A program made the translations under genes and the position numbers. Below, in pieces: positions 43,493 through 54,117 of a stretch of 64,000 bases of DNA (position 1 is its first letter; each line of letters starts with the position of its first letter). Location of the stretch: NCBI RefSeq assembly GCF_013620795.1, contig NZ_LGLW01000001.1, positions 496,001 to 560,000 of the forward strand. Direction: 5' to 3'. A model generated the notes under the pieces. It saw only the letters and a program-made list of their open reading frames with translations, did not search any database and had not been told where the DNA came from. The stretch comes from Pseudomonas sp. Q2-TVG4-2. GTDB taxonomy: Bacteria; Pseudomonadota; Gammaproteobacteria; Pseudomonadales; Pseudomonadaceae.

Positions 43493-44017
43493 GAATTCAT
43501 CGTCTCGAAAAGGGCCGGCGCATTCTAAACGCGATCCCGGGAGCCTGCAGGTTCCGGCTCAGACGGCGAGCCCTGCCTGATGACAAACCCTTGGCTAACC
43601 GACCCGACGGGCACGTCCACGGTGCGTGCAGCCAGAATGCCAGACCCAACGAGAATGCATGATGAGTCTCGAAATCGCCCTCCACATAACCCGCGATACT
43701 GGCAAAGCCGAGGGTTTCGCCGTACCACGAACGAACTCCGCCGTCGCGGAGCTCGAAATGCCCAGCTCATCAGGGTTTGAGGCCGCTCTGGCGCCTCCGC
43801 GAAAATGCCCGACGCGGAACGGCACCTGGAAAGCCGAGTCGGATAAGATGACCGCGCCTCTCGACTCTGTGGAACACGGCAGGGTACTCCGAGGGGTTTT
43901 TAGCCAGACCAGCACGGCCTTTCCGGGCGTGTTCTTCCTGCCAGTCCCGCCGTCGTGGCTGGGCAGCCGGAGCAAGGAACGCGGCGACGCTCTGCGTAGC
44001 GCGTTAAGGAGTACGGA
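43493..44017. other. 525-base non-coding interval before the KaiC-like gene
   Basis: Open frames span much of this interval on both strands, but their translations are compositionally odd (Pro/Ser/Arg-rich, no family pattern). One plus-strand frame (43626-44021) even ends with an ATGA overlap on the kaiC-like start. I do not support any of them as a gene. AAGGAGT just before 44018 is the ribosome binding site of the KaiC-like gene. Confidence 0.4.
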
Positions 44018-45541
44018 ATGACTTATCCCTCTGATCATTTATTCACCGCAGACGACGAATGCCCTCGCATTTCGACCGGCAGCGAAGGCCTGGACGATAT
44101 TCTAGGCGGCGGTCTGGATCCCAATCGCATGTACCTCTATGAGGGCAGCCCAGGCTCCGGCAAAACCACCATCGCCCTGCAGTTCCTCCTCGAAGGCGTG
44201 CGTCACGGCGAAACCGTGCTCTATATAACGCTCTCGGAAACCAAGCGAGAGCTGGAACTGGTCGCCAAGCGCCACGGCTGGACGCTCGAAGGCATCGATG
44301 TGTTCGAGCTAGTGACGCCCGAAGACAGCCTCGACCCCGAACTTGAGCTGACTGTGCTGCACCCGGCCGAGATGGAGCTGAACGAGACCACCAAGCAGGT
44401 TTTCGATCGAGTCAGCCAAACCAACCCGACCCGAGTGGTTTTCGACAGCTTGTCCGAGATGCGCCTGCTGGCGCAGAGCCCGCTGCGTTATCGCCGCCAG
44501 GTGCTCGCGCTCAAGCACTTTTTCACGACCCGCCGCTGCACGGTGATCCTGCTCGATGACCAGACCTCCGAGAGTGGCGATCTGCAGCTACATTCGATTT
44601 CGCACGGGGTGGTGATGCTCGAGCAGTTGGCCATCGATTACGGCGCCGAGCGCAGACGCCTGCGTGTAATCAAGATGCGCGGCATCAAGTTCCGAGGCGG
44701 CTATCACGACTTCACCATCAAGAAGGGTGGCCTGGCGATCTATCCACGGCTGATCGCGGCCGAACATCATTCGTCATTCGTGGGCGAGACGATCTCCAGT
44801 GGCAACCCGGAACTGGATCGGATGCTCGGCGGCGGGCTGGAACGCGGCACTAACGCGCTGCTGATAGGCTCGGCCGGCGTCGGCAAGTCATCGCTCGCAT
44901 TGGCCTATGCCGCGGCAGCCTGCAAACGTGGCGAACAGGTGGCCTTCTTCATATTCGATGAAGGCATTGGCACGCTACTGGCACGCGGCCGGGCGCTCGG
45001 ACTGGATCTACAGCCGTGGATCGAAAAGGGCCAGCTGCTTCTGCAGCAGATCGACCCTGCCGAACTGTCACCCGGCGAATTCACCGCCTCTGTACGTCAC
45101 AGCGTCGAGGTACAGGGCGCCCAGCTGGTGGTGATGGACAGCCTCAACGGCTACCTGAATGCCATGCCCGACGGTCGCTTCCTGATTCTGCAGATGCATG
45201 AGTTGCTGAGTTATTTGGGTCAGAAAGGCGTTATCAGCGTGATGGTGCTGGCGCAGCATGGTTTGGTGGGCCCGATGGATACGCCCATCGATATCAGCTA
45301 CCTCAGTGATGCGGTTATCATGCTGCGCTATTTCGAACATGCTGGCGTGGTACGGCGTGCATTGTCGGTGGTGAAGAAGCGCAGTGGATGCCACGAAAAT
45401 ACCATTCGGGAGTTTCGCCTTGGTGCCTACGGCATCAAGGTCGGGCCACCACTTGTGAACTTCAGCGGCATATTCTCGGGCACGCCGATCTACACCGGCG
45501 ACGCCACTCCCCTCATGAAAGACGAGCATGACGACACCTAA
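44018..45541 (+). CDS. KaiC-like double RecA ATPase
   Basis: The 507-residue product has two KaiC domains. CI has Walker A GSPGSGKTT (43-51) and Walker B VVFDSLSE. CII has GSAGVGKSS (284-292) and LVVMDSLNGYL. Near 421-440 DTPIDISYLSDAVIMLRYFE aligns with the cyanobacterial phosphorylation segment; the Ser431-Thr432 pair is Ser427-Tyr428 here. It lacks KaiA and KaiB partners in the window. Instead its end overlaps a hybrid histidine kinase, as in other proteobacteria, where KaiC-like proteins serve stress or signalling roles. A circadian role is not implied. Confidence 0.93.
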   Translation: MTYPSDHLFTADDECPRISTGSEGLDDILGGGLDPNRMYLYEGSPGSGKTTIALQFLLEGVRHGETVLYITLSETKRELELVAKRHGWTLEGIDVFELVTPEDSLDPELELTVLHPAEMELNETTKQVFDRVSQTNPTRVVFDSLSEMRLLAQSPLRYRRQVLALKHFFTTRRCTVILLDDQTSESGDLQLHSISHGVVMLEQLAIDYGAERRRLRVIKMRGIKFRGGYHDFTIKKGGLAIYPRLIAAEHHSSFVGETISSGNPELDRMLGGGLERGTNALLIGSAGVGKSSLALAYAAAACKRGEQVAFFIFDEGIGTLLARGRALGLDLQPWIEKGQLLLQQIDPAELSPGEFTASVRHSVEVQGAQLVVMDSLNGYLNAMPDGRFLILQMHELLSYLGQKGVISVMVLAQHGLVGPMDTPIDISYLSDAVIMLRYFEHAGVVRRALSVVKKRSGCHENTIREFRLGAYGIKVGPPLVNFSGIFSGTPIYTGDATPLMKDEHDDT

Positions 45542-47243
45542 GCGCGACAGCCCACTAGTAGTCGTCTTCGCTCCCATTGGCAGGGACGGGCCTGCAACGG
45601 CCGACCTGCTGCGCCGCAGCGGTATGGCTGCGGACGTTTGCCATAGTGTCGCCGAGGTGCTGGAGCGCGCCGACAACGATGCCGATGCGGTATTCATCGC
45701 TGAAGAGGCATTGTTCGGCCAGGAGCTTCAAACGCTGGCAACCTGGGCCGCTCGGCAGCCGGCCTGGTCCGATTTTCCGTTCGTGGTGCTGACCAGCAAA
45801 CATCGGCAGCCGGCCGTCAGCGCCTGGCGCCAGCGCATGGTCGCGGCCTTGTGCAACGTTTCTCTGCTTGAACGTCCGGTGCAGAGCATCACCCTGACCA
45901 GCGCCGTCCAGGCGGCCTTACGCGGCCGTCTTCGCCAGTACGAAGTACGCGCGCTGATCGAGGCTCGCGAGCACGCCTCGCACGAGCTCGAGGCGCTGGT
46001 GGTCGAACGTACCCGGGCACTGGAGCAGGCCAACGTCGAGCTGCGCACGCAGATGGCGGAGCGCGCCCACATCGAAGAAACCCTGCGTCAAACCCAGAAG
46101 ATCGAGGCCATCGGGCAGCTCACCGGGGGCATCGCCCATGATTTCAACAACCTGCTGATGGTCATCGCCGGCGGCCTCGACATGCTCGATCGCCGATCCG
46201 ACCCGGAGCGCCGCCAGCGCTTGATGGATGGCATGCGCCAGGCCGCACAGCGAGGTGCGGCACTCACCCGCCAACTGCTGGCGTTCTCGCGCCGCCAGTC
46301 ACTGGCGCCCGAGCCGGTCGACCTCGCTCATCACATCAGCCGGATGCGCGAGTTGCTTGACCGTAGCCTGCGCGGCGATGTGCATGTCGAGGTGCAATTC
46401 GCACCAGACCTGTGGCCAGTGGAAGTCGATCCGGGCGAGCTGGAGCTGGTCATACTCAACCTGGCGGTCAACGCTCGCGATGCGATGCCAGAAGGCGGCA
46501 CGATCCTCCTGCAGGCCTCGAATGCGCCCGATGAGCACGTGCTCGGCCGCCAAGGGGATTTCGTTCGCCTGGCGGTGATTGACTCCGGAACCGGTATCCC
46601 GGTCGATGTACGCGGGCGTGTATTCGACCCGTTCTTTACCACCAAGGAGATCGGCAAGGGTTCTGGCCTGGGGTTGGCGCAAGTCTACGGGTTTGCTCGC
46701 CAATCAGGCGGCACGGTGTGGATCGATACCGAATTTGAGCGAGGAACCTGCGTTGTGCTCCTGCTGCCCCGCTCGGCGGCGACGCCTGAGCAAGGCCACC
46801 CCGGTAATCTGCAAATCGACATTCCGGCGGAAACCTCAGCCGGCCATGTTCTGCTGGTCGATGACGATGGAGAAGTCGCGGCGCTTGTGGGAGAAATGCT
46901 TCAGCACCTGGGTTACAGCGTGACCCATGCCGCCAGTGCCGCGGCGGCCTTGGATACGCTGGCCAACAAACGCAATGTAGATCTCGTCTTCTCCGATGTG
47001 ATGATGCCCGGTGGCATGAACGGCGTGGAGTTGGCGCGAGAGATCCGTACAAAGCACTTCCGCACGCCGGTTCTGCTCACCAGCGGCTACGCCGAAGCTG
47101 CGAAGAAAGCTGCCGCCGATCAAGGCGTCTACGTACTGGCCAAGCCCTATCGACTGGAAGAGCTCGCGCTTGCCATCAAGGAAGCCTTGGCAAACGCCGC
47201 AGCACCGAGCGAGCACGCAGAGCCGCTCGCATCACTCCGGTGA
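45528..47243 (+). CDS. hybrid histidine kinase with degenerate N-terminal and intact C-terminal receiver
   Basis: The 571-residue product begins 14 bases inside the KaiC-like gene. Residues 1-130 resemble a receiver fold without the acidic pocket (pseudo-receiver). A coiled coil (130-190) leads to the HisKA helix with His204 in GGIAHDFNN. An HATPase_c domain follows (N box [11 protein letters not shown] boxes SGTGIP and [14 protein letters not shown]). A C-terminal receiver (about 440-555) has Asp490 in [10 protein letters not shown] and Lys539. There are no membrane segments, so it is cytosolic and may take its input through the coupled KaiC-like ATPase; this is inferred. No separate output regulator is adjacent. 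Confidence 0.93.
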   Translation: MTTPKRDSPLVVVFAPIGRDGPATADLLRRSGMAADVCHSVAEVLERADNDADAVFIAEEALFGQELQTLATWAARQPAWSDFPFVVLTSKHRQPAVSAWRQRMVAALCNVSLLERPVQSITLTSAVQAALRGRLRQYEVRALIEAREHASHELEALVVERTRALEQANVELRTQMAERAHIEETLRQTQKIEAIGQLTGGIAHDFNNLLMVIAGGLDMLDRRSDPERRQRLMDGMRQAAQRGAALTRQLLAFSRRQSLAPEPVDLAHHISRMRELLDRSLRGDVHVEVQFAPDLWPVEVDPGELELVILNLAVNARDAMPEGGTILLQASNAPDEHVLGRQGDFVRLAVIDSGTGIPVDVRGRVFDPFFTTKEIGKGSGLGLAQVYGFARQSGGTVWIDTEFERGTCVVLLLPRSAATPEQGHPGNLQIDIPAETSAGHVLLVDDDGEVAALVGEMLQHLGYSVTHAASAAAALDTLANKRNVDLVFSDVMMPGGMNGVELAREIRTKHFRTPVLLTSGYAEAAKKAAADQGVYVLAKPYRLEELALAIKEALANAAAPSEHAEPLASLR

Positions 47244-47373
47244 TCCAGACGAGCACACGCTCTCGAGCCTGAGACCGAACTAAGCGCGCCCAGCACCATC
47301 GAAACGCCAACTCCGAGCGGCGGCCACACTGCGCCCTGCAACGCCTCGCCGCAGCCCGACAAAGGAATTGGCC

Positions 47374-48909
47374 ATGCCCGAACTGCCCCACATCGCCAGC
47401 GACTCCGCCCTCGACACCCTCCTGTCCACGTCACGCTGGACGGCGCTGCTGCTGGGTGCCGTGCTGGTGACTACGCCACCCGTATCCGCAGCGAGTGACC
47501 CGTCGCTTTCGGCCCGCGACGCGCAAAACAAACGCTTCAGCGAGCAGATCATGGCGGAGTCCCGCCAGCACTCCCCGACACTGACGACAACATACAACCA
47601 CATCATTACCTATGGTCAGTCGCTCGCATCAGCTGCCGAAGGTTGGCCTGCGCTCTCGAAGCAACCCGGCTACGACAACCTGATGTTAGGCGACTCGCCA
47701 CGCTCAGCGACCTTTAGCGGAGCTCGCTTCGTACCGGTGGGTGAGGCGTCGTTCAAGCCGCTCAGAGCGGTGGTCCAGCTCAAGCGAGATCCGAAGACAA
47801 TTCTCGACAGCGCAGCGATCGCGAAACTGGAGCAGCGCGCCCAGGAAGAAGGCGAATCAGTAGAAGTCGGCGCGCTGAATATGGCGCGCCGTCTGTATCT
47901 GGAAAAGCATGGCGTCGAATCCGATCCCGAGCACCTGTTCGTCGCCAGCAACGCATCTACCTCTGGGCGCTCCATCTCGCAGCTGTCCAAGGTCGGCGGC
48001 ACCCATGAGTACCGACGGGTGCTGCAGGCAGTGGACCAGGCCAAGCGGATCGCCGACGCGCAGGGCGCCAGCTACAGCATCAGCGCTTTTTTCTGGCTCC
48101 AGGGGGAATACGATTACGCCGAGGTGCAAGGCGGCATCAACGACAAAGCTGCCTACAAGAAGATGTTGCGCCAGCTACGCGACGACCTGAACACGGACAC
48201 CGCAAAGGCCATCGGACAAGCGCAGATGCCTGCGTTCATCAGCTACCAGACCGATGCCAAGTCCTCAGTGGTCGATGGCAGTCTCGACATCGGCATAGCG
48301 CAATGGGAATTGGCGCAGGAGGAACCCAATTGGTACCTGGCCGGCCCCGTCTACCCCTACGTCGACAAGGGAACGCACCTGTCGGCCAATGGTTATCGCT
48401 GGTTCGGACAAATGCTCGGAAAGGTCTATCACCACGTCGTTGTCGAGCAGCGCGGTTGGCAACCATTGTCGCCGCGTCGCGCCACGATCGAGGGACGCGA
48501 GATTCTCATGGACTTCCACGTGCCACATCCACCGCTGGCATTCAGCGAGCCCTACCTCGGGCACAAAACCCGGATGATCGAGAATTACGGCTTCGTACTG
48601 ACTGATGACGAGGGCAAGGTGCCCGTGGAAAACATCGAAGTCGCCGCCGATACGGTGTTACGCCTGGTCGTGGCGCGCGACTTGGCGGGCATCCCGACGA
48701 TACGCTACGCCAGTCATGAAGTGGGCGGCGCTGGCGAGCTGCATGACAGTGACCCGACCGTAGCGGACACCAACTACGAGTACCTGCCCGAAGAAGGTAT
48801 GCCGGAAGAAGCGAACATCGAGGCGCTAGTTGGCAAACCTTACCCTTTGCATAACTGGAGCATCGCCTTCGAGATCAAGGCCACCCCCGGACACGACTCG
48901 GCGCGCTGA
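47374..48909 (+). CDS. secreted SGNH-like (sialate O-acetylesterase type) hydrolase
   Basis: The 511-residue product starts at the ATG at 47374, with AAAGGA 7 bases upstream. A signal peptide is followed by the SGNH pattern: nucleophile Ser83 in YGQSLAS, an FFWLQGEYDY segment (about 239-248), and the Asp331/His335 pair in DKGTHLSANGYRW. This suggests a carbohydrate esterase acting outside the cytoplasm. The C-terminal 150 residues form an additional beta-rich domain. It may de-acylate polysaccharide, but the substrate is unknown. The gene lies 130 bases after the hybrid kinase and is not clearly linked to it. Confidence 0.8.
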   Translation: MPELPHIASDSALDTLLSTSRWTALLLGAVLVTTPPVSAASDPSLSARDAQNKRFSEQIMAESRQHSPTLTTTYNHIITYGQSLASAAEGWPALSKQPGYDNLMLGDSPRSATFSGARFVPVGEASFKPLRAVVQLKRDPKTILDSAAIAKLEQRAQEEGESVEVGALNMARRLYLEKHGVESDPEHLFVASNASTSGRSISQLSKVGGTHEYRRVLQAVDQAKRIADAQGASYSISAFFWLQGEYDYAEVQGGINDKAAYKKMLRQLRDDLNTDTAKAIGQAQMPAFISYQTDAKSSVVDGSLDIGIAQWELAQEEPNWYLAGPVYPYVDKGTHLSANGYRWFGQMLGKVYHHVVVEQRGWQPLSPRRATIEGREILMDFHVPHPPLAFSEPYLGHKTRMIENYGFVLTDDEGKVPVENIEVAADTVLRLVVARDLAGIPTIRYASHEVGGAGELHDSDPTVADTNYEYLPEEGMPEEANIEALVGKPYPLHNWSIAFEIKATPGHDSAR

Positions 48910-49025
48910 GCGGCATGGTAGTAAAAAAGGCGCAGAGAATTCGGCTATCGGAGGAATCGCTCGTTTAGGGCACTAAGGCTTGCTTCTGATGGGTGTCGCC
49001 CCTGGTCGGACTGGTGACTATCCCC

Positions 49026-49497
<472 letters not shown>

Positions 49498-49608
49498 TGA
49501 CAGCGGTGACCTGAAAACTGACCTCTCCGAATACTCTGACCGCGGTCTCCCCCATCGACGCCGCGTAGGCGCTGCGGAAAGTACGCGCCCGGTCACAGCA
49601 GAGTGAGG

Positions 49609-50529
49609 TCAGGCGATGCTGCGCAAGCGCGCCATATCCTTGACCGGAGACGCGCCGAATAGCCGGCTGTATTCACGGCTGAATTGCGAGGGGCTTTCAT
49701 AACCGACTCGATAACCGGCCGCCGATACTTCCAGCCCTTCGGCCATTAGCAAACGTCGAGCCTCCTGCAATCGAAGCTGTTTCTGATACTGCAGCGGGCT
49801 CATCGCGGTCAGCGCCTTGAAGCGGTGGTGCAGGCTGGAACTGCTGAGATTGACTCGGCGCGCCAACTCCTCGATGCGCAATGGCTCGACATAGTTTCGG
49901 TTGAGCCATTCGATGGCACGGTTGACCCGGTGTGATTGGCTGCCCTGCAGCGCCACGTCCTGCAGATGCCGCCCCTGCGGTCCGCAAAGCAGACGGTAGA
50001 AGATCTCGCGCAATGCCAATGGCGCCAGCACCGGAATGTCCTTGGGGTTGGCCAGCAGGCGTACCAGCCGCAGGGTGGCGTCCAGCAGCGGCGCGTCGAT
50101 CCGGTCCAGATACAAGCCACGCCCGTTCGGCTCGGCGCTGTTCATGAGCGGTTCGGCTTCACTGACCAGCGCGGCGATCAGCGACGGATCGATGTCCAAC
50201 CGGATGCAGATATACGGCTCGGTACTGGACGCCCGCACCACACAACCGGCCACCGGCAGCGTCACCGAGACGACCAGATAATGCAGCGGGTCGTAGCAGT
50301 ACAGCTCATCGGCCAGACGTACTTCCTTGCCGCCCTGGACAATGATGCACAGGGCCGGCTTGTGTACGCCGTAGGTCATCTCGCCGGGCCTCTCGCAACG
50401 AATCAGGTGCAGCGGTTCGATGACCGTGGGGTGCATGCCGTCACCGCTGACCAGCCCCTCCACCAGTCGCGCCAGTTCGGCGCGTTGTGAACGGGTGTCA
50501 TCGGCCGGGGGATTAATGAATGAGTTCAT
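49609..50529 (-). CDS. AraC family transcriptional regulator
   Basis: The 306-residue product has an N-terminal AraC_N-type sensory domain (segments such as HPTVIEPLHLIRCERPGEMTYGVHKPALCIIVQGGKEVRLADELYCYDPLHYLVVSVTLPVAG). A C-terminal double helix-turn-helix follows (RVNRAIEWLNRNYVEPLRIEELARRVNLSSSSLHHRFKALTAMSPLQYQKQLRLQEARRLL). It is divergent from the TAXI-TRAP genes, which it may regulate. Genes of this type often sit beside a hydrolase or dehydrogenase, and here a remnant hydrolase follows. Confidence 0.92.
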   Translation of the reverse strand: MNSFINPPADDTRSQRAELARLVEGLVSGDGMHPTVIEPLHLIRCERPGEMTYGVHKPALCIIVQGGKEVRLADELYCYDPLHYLVVSVTLPVAGCVVRASSTEPYICIRLDIDPSLIAALVSEAEPLMNSAEPNGRGLYLDRIDAPLLDATLRLVRLLANPKDIPVLAPLALREIFYRLLCGPQGRHLQDVALQGSQSHRVNRAIEWLNRNYVEPLRIEELARRVNLSSSSLHHRFKALTAMSPLQYQKQLRLQEARRLLMAEGLEVSAAGYRVGYESPSQFSREYSRLFGASPVKDMARLRSIA

Positions 50530-50749
50530 GGCAACCGGCTCCCGGGGAAACGAAGGGATTCAGCTTAGCAGGTCCGGATGAAGATGCTGTTTCTGCCGGC
50601 TGGTGACGGGTAAAGCATCGCTGGCTGCCACTCTGTCCGTAACTGCGGTTCGGCATTTGACATATCGACGCGGGGCTTCCTACTATCAAATTCAAAATCA
50701 AGTATCGCACTGCAAAACAACAACAGGCTTTTAAGCCGAGGAGTGAACG

Positions 50750-51913
50750 ATGCATCGCCTTGCCCGCGCCACCCTGCTTGCCTCCCTTCCGCTGTATCTA
50801 GGACTGACTGGAGCCGTCCAGGCCAAAGACGTCGAACTACCCAAGACCATGGCCTGGTCAGCCTATGGCAGCAACTCCAGTGGTTACACCCAAGCCGTGG
50901 CCATCGGCGCGATGCTGCAGAACAATTACGGAACGGCGTTACGCGTGCTGCCCGGCGAAAACGATGTCTCACGCATGACCCCGCTCAAGGGTGGCCGTGT
51001 TGATATTTGCGCCTGTGGTATCGCTGCCTACTTCGGCGCCGAAGGCGTGCTGATGTTCGCCACGCCGAATTGGGGCCCGCAGCCGCTGCGGGTGATCACC
51101 ACCTCCATCGCCTCGTTCTCTATGTCTCCGGCCGTAGCCGGCGATATCGAAGTGAAGACGCCAGCCGACCTCAAGGGCCGGAAGATTTCCTACATCCGCG
51201 GCGACGATGCTTTGAACAAGGGAACCGAGGCGTACCTCGCCTTCGGTGGGCTGACCTGGGACGATGTCGAGCGGGTCGATTTCCCGGGCTATGGCCGCTC
51301 GTTTGACGGCATCATTTCCGGCCAATCCGATGCCGCTTTCACCAGTACGGTAACGCCTGTCGCCCAGCAGCTGGCCAGCAGCCCGCGCGGCATCACCTGG
51401 CCAGAACTGGACCCGAACGACAAGGAAGGTTGGGCACGCATGCAGAAGGTTGCGCCCTACTTCCAACCGCATGTGATGACCTCCGGTGCCGGCGGCGTTT
51501 CGAAGGGCAACCCGGTCGATAGCGCCAGCTACCCCTACCCAATCATCGTCGGCAACGCCGATCTCAAGGACAAGACCGCCTACTCGTTGATCAAGGCCCT
51601 GCAGGACGGCCTTGACGATTACAAGGATGCCGCCCCGGGCGCCGCCGGCTACGCAATGGACAAGCAGAACATGACCTGGGTGATCCCCTTCCATGACGCT
51701 GTGGTCGATTACTACAAGGAAAAGGGCGTCTGGACCGATGCCATGCAGGCCCACCAGGATCAACTGGTCAAACGCCAGAACCTGCTGTTAAACACCTGGA
51801 AGACCTTTACCGCCGGTAACCCACCGGGAGACGAAGAAGCCTTCGCCCAAGCCTGGATGAAAACCCGCGCCGACGCCCTGCGCCAAGCTGGACTGGAACC
51901 GGTATTCGAATAA
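50750..51913 (+). CDS. TAXI family TRAP transporter solute-binding protein
   Basis: The 387-residue product has a signal peptide (to about 25, LGLTGAVQA). It continues KTMAWSAYGSNSSGYTQAVAIGAMLQNNYGTALRVLPGENDVSRMTPLKGGRVDICACGIAAYF, matching the TAXI (TRAP-associated extracytoplasmic) family. It delivers an unknown small ligand, probably an organic acid, to the fused permease encoded next. The gap to that gene is 76 bases. Confidence 0.92.
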   Translation: MHRLARATLLASLPLYLGLTGAVQAKDVELPKTMAWSAYGSNSSGYTQAVAIGAMLQNNYGTALRVLPGENDVSRMTPLKGGRVDICACGIAAYFGAEGVLMFATPNWGPQPLRVITTSIASFSMSPAVAGDIEVKTPADLKGRKISYIRGDDALNKGTEAYLAFGGLTWDDVERVDFPGYGRSFDGIISGQSDAAFTSTVTPVAQQLASSPRGITWPELDPNDKEGWARMQKVAPYFQPHVMTSGAGGVSKGNPVDSASYPYPIIVGNADLKDKTAYSLIKALQDGLDDYKDAAPGAAGYAMDKQNMTWVIPFHDAVVDYYKEKGVWTDAMQAHQDQLVKRQNLLLNTWKTFTAGNPPGDEEAFAQAWMKTRADALRQAGLEPVFE

Positions 51914-51989
51914 CCGTCTCCAGCGGTTGGCTGTACCCAAGCGGCCGGGTTTTCCGGTCGCGTTTGCGCAAGACGGTTCGGAGCAATCG

Positions 51990-53999
51990 ATGAATTCCAC
52001 CACCGATCCCACGGGCGAGACCAAGAACCTCGGTGAGCAGGTCTCCAAGGTCCGGGCGTTGCCGCCAGCGCTGCGCTGGTTGCCGGGTACCCTGACGGTC
52101 CTGCTCACCCTGCTGACGCTCGATTACCTGTTCAACCTCGGCCTGCTCACCGTGGTGACCGGGCTGGAAACACAATTTTATTATGCGGTGGTGGCCCTGC
52201 TGCTGCCGCTGGTTTTCCTGCTATGGCCGGCGCTCGCGTCCGGGCAGGACAAGCCGGTGCCCTGGTACGACTACCTGCTGTTCATCGCCGCAGTGGCGGT
52301 GTCTGGCTATTTCGTGGTCCAGGCCGAGACCATCCTTGAACGCGGCTGGGGCTTCGACGCGCCGGCGCAGGCGGTGTGGATGAGCTATGCGTTCTGGCTG
52401 CTGATCCTCGAGGCGGCCAGACGTGCCGGCGGCTGGCCGATCGCGCTGATCGCCGCGCTGTTTTCCTGCTACCCGATGATCGCCGACATCGTGCCTGGGC
52501 CGATCCAGGGCTTCCCCTCGACGCTGGAGCAAACGGCGATCTACCACACCATGAGCACCGAGAGCGTCATGGGTGTGCCGCTGCAGGCCTTCGCCGGACT
52601 GGTGATTGGCTTTCTGATTTTCGGCGTGGTGTTGCAGAAGACAGGTGGCGGCGCCTTCTTCATAAACCTCGCCTTCGCCCTGCTCGGTCATGTTCGCGGC
52701 GGACCGGCGAAGGTGTCGATCTTTGCCAGCGGACTGATGGGCTCGATGAGCGGCAGCGTGATCACCAACGTGCTGACCACCGGGGTGCTGTCGATCCCAG
52801 CGATGCGGCGGATCGGCATGAGCCGCTCCTTCGCCGGCGGCGTCGAAGCCTGCGCCTCCACCGGCGGCGTGCTGATGCCGCCGGTGATGGGTGCCACCGC
52901 GTTTGTCATGGCGATGTTTCTCGACGTGCCCTACGGCGAGGTGGCGCTGGCGGCGGTGATTCCGTCGGTGCTGTACTTCCTCGGGCTGTTCATTCAGATC
53001 GATGCGTACGCCGCGCGGGAGAACATCAAAGGCATCCCAAAGGCCGAGCTGCCATCGGTGAGGGAAACGCTCAAGGAGGGCTGGTATTTCATATTCGTCT
53101 TCGCCCTGCTGGTGTGGATGTTGTTGGTCATGCAGCGCGAGGCCGTGGCACCCTTCTACGCCACGGCACTGCTGCTGGTGATCAACCAGTTTTCACGCAA
53201 GCATCGCTGGGGCTGGGCGCAAGTGCGCGAAACCCTCGGTTCGGCGGCCAAGCTGTTCGCCGAGCTGATCGCTATTCTCACCGCAGTGGGCATGTTGGTT
53301 GGCGCGCTGTCGATGACCGGTTTGTCCGGCACCATCGCCAACGACTTCATCCGCCTGGCTGGCGGCAGTGTGCTGCTGTTGCTGTTGATGGGTGCGCTGA
53401 CCAGCTTTGTGCTGGGGATCGGCATGACCGTGACCGCGGCTTACATCTTTCTTGCCGTGGCGCTGGCGCCGGCGCTAATCCAGGGCGGCGGCATGGACCC
53501 GATGGCGGTGCACATGTTCATCCTCTACTGGGGCATGCTCAGCTTCATCACCCCGCCGGTCGCGCTCGGTGCCTTCGCCGCCGCCACGGTTGCCGGCGCA
53601 CGGCCTATGGAGACCGGCCTGCAGGCCATGCGCCTAGGCAGCGTCATCTACTTCATCCCGTTCCTGTTCGTGCTCAACCCCGCGTTGATCATGCAGGGGC
53701 CCGTTTGGGAAATCGCGCTGGTGTTCTGTCAGGCCGTGGTGGGCATCGTCCTCTTCGCGTCGGCAATGCAGGGCTACCTGATCGGCATCGGCCGGCTCGG
53801 CCACAACCTGCTGACCGAGACCCTGAACCGAACGTTGATCCTGATCGCCGGCCTCTGCCTGGCTCTACCCGGCGGCGGCTCGATTCCCTTCACTCACCTG
53901 CAACTGCTGATCGCCGGCATTGCCACGGCCGTGCCGGCTATTTTGCTGGCACGCTGGAGCCAGCAGCGCATCGTGGCGTCCCGCTCAGCGCTGCTCTGA
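51990..53999 (+). CDS. fused TRAP transporter permease (DctQ-DctM type)
   Basis: I start at the ATG at 51990 (GGAG 8 bases upstream), because the upstream extension is not conserved in composition. The 669-residue product has many transmembrane helices: a DctQ-like N-terminal part (about 1-170) joined to the DctM domain, with LLPPVMGATAFVMA and GILSFITPPVALGAFAAATVAGARPM-like segments. This is the TRAP_fused family that works with TAXI binding proteins. Substrate unknown. Confidence 0.93.
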   Translation: MNSTTDPTGETKNLGEQVSKVRALPPALRWLPGTLTVLLTLLTLDYLFNLGLLTVVTGLETQFYYAVVALLLPLVFLLWPALASGQDKPVPWYDYLLFIAAVAVSGYFVVQAETILERGWGFDAPAQAVWMSYAFWLLILEAARRAGGWPIALIAALFSCYPMIADIVPGPIQGFPSTLEQTAIYHTMSTESVMGVPLQAFAGLVIGFLIFGVVLQKTGGGAFFINLAFALLGHVRGGPAKVSIFASGLMGSMSGSVITNVLTTGVLSIPAMRRIGMSRSFAGGVEACASTGGVLMPPVMGATAFVMAMFLDVPYGEVALAAVIPSVLYFLGLFIQIDAYAARENIKGIPKAELPSVRETLKEGWYFIFVFALLVWMLLVMQREAVAPFYATALLLVINQFSRKHRWGWAQVRETLGSAAKLFAELIAILTAVGMLVGALSMTGLSGTIANDFIRLAGGSVLLLLLMGALTSFVLGIGMTVTAAYIFLAVALAPALIQGGGMDPMAVHMFILYWGMLSFITPPVALGAFAAATVAGARPMETGLQAMRLGSVIYFIPFLFVLNPALIMQGPVWEIALVFCQAVVGIVLFASAMQGYLIGIGRLGHNLLTETLNRTLILIAGLCLALPGGGSIPFTHLQLLIAGIATAVPAILLARWSQQRIVASRSALL

Positions 54000-54062
54000 C
54001 TCCTGTGCCGCCGCGTCCCAACCGGAATGCGGTGGCCGCTCTATCAACCACAGCGGATAAGA

Positions 54063-54089
54063 CAACGCCCCGAGCCAGTCGGGGCGTTG
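54063..54089. terminator. bidirectional terminator between the TRAP and acyl-CoA synthetase genes
   Basis: CAACGCCCCGA and TCGGGGCGTTG form an 11-base stem with the 5-base loop GCCAG. It lies between the stops of the converging TRAP permease (53999) and acyl-CoA synthetase (54118) genes. The U-run is weak on both strands. Confidence 0.7.
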
Positions 54090-54117
54090 AGCGTCTTCGC
54101 GACATCGTTGCGGCCGC

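Noticed and set aside
43626..44021. 131-codon open frame ending in an ATGA overlap with the KaiC-like gene
   Set aside because: Its composition is rich in Pro, Ser and Arg, there is no recognisable family, and an equally long frame lies on the other strand. The overlap is probably chance.
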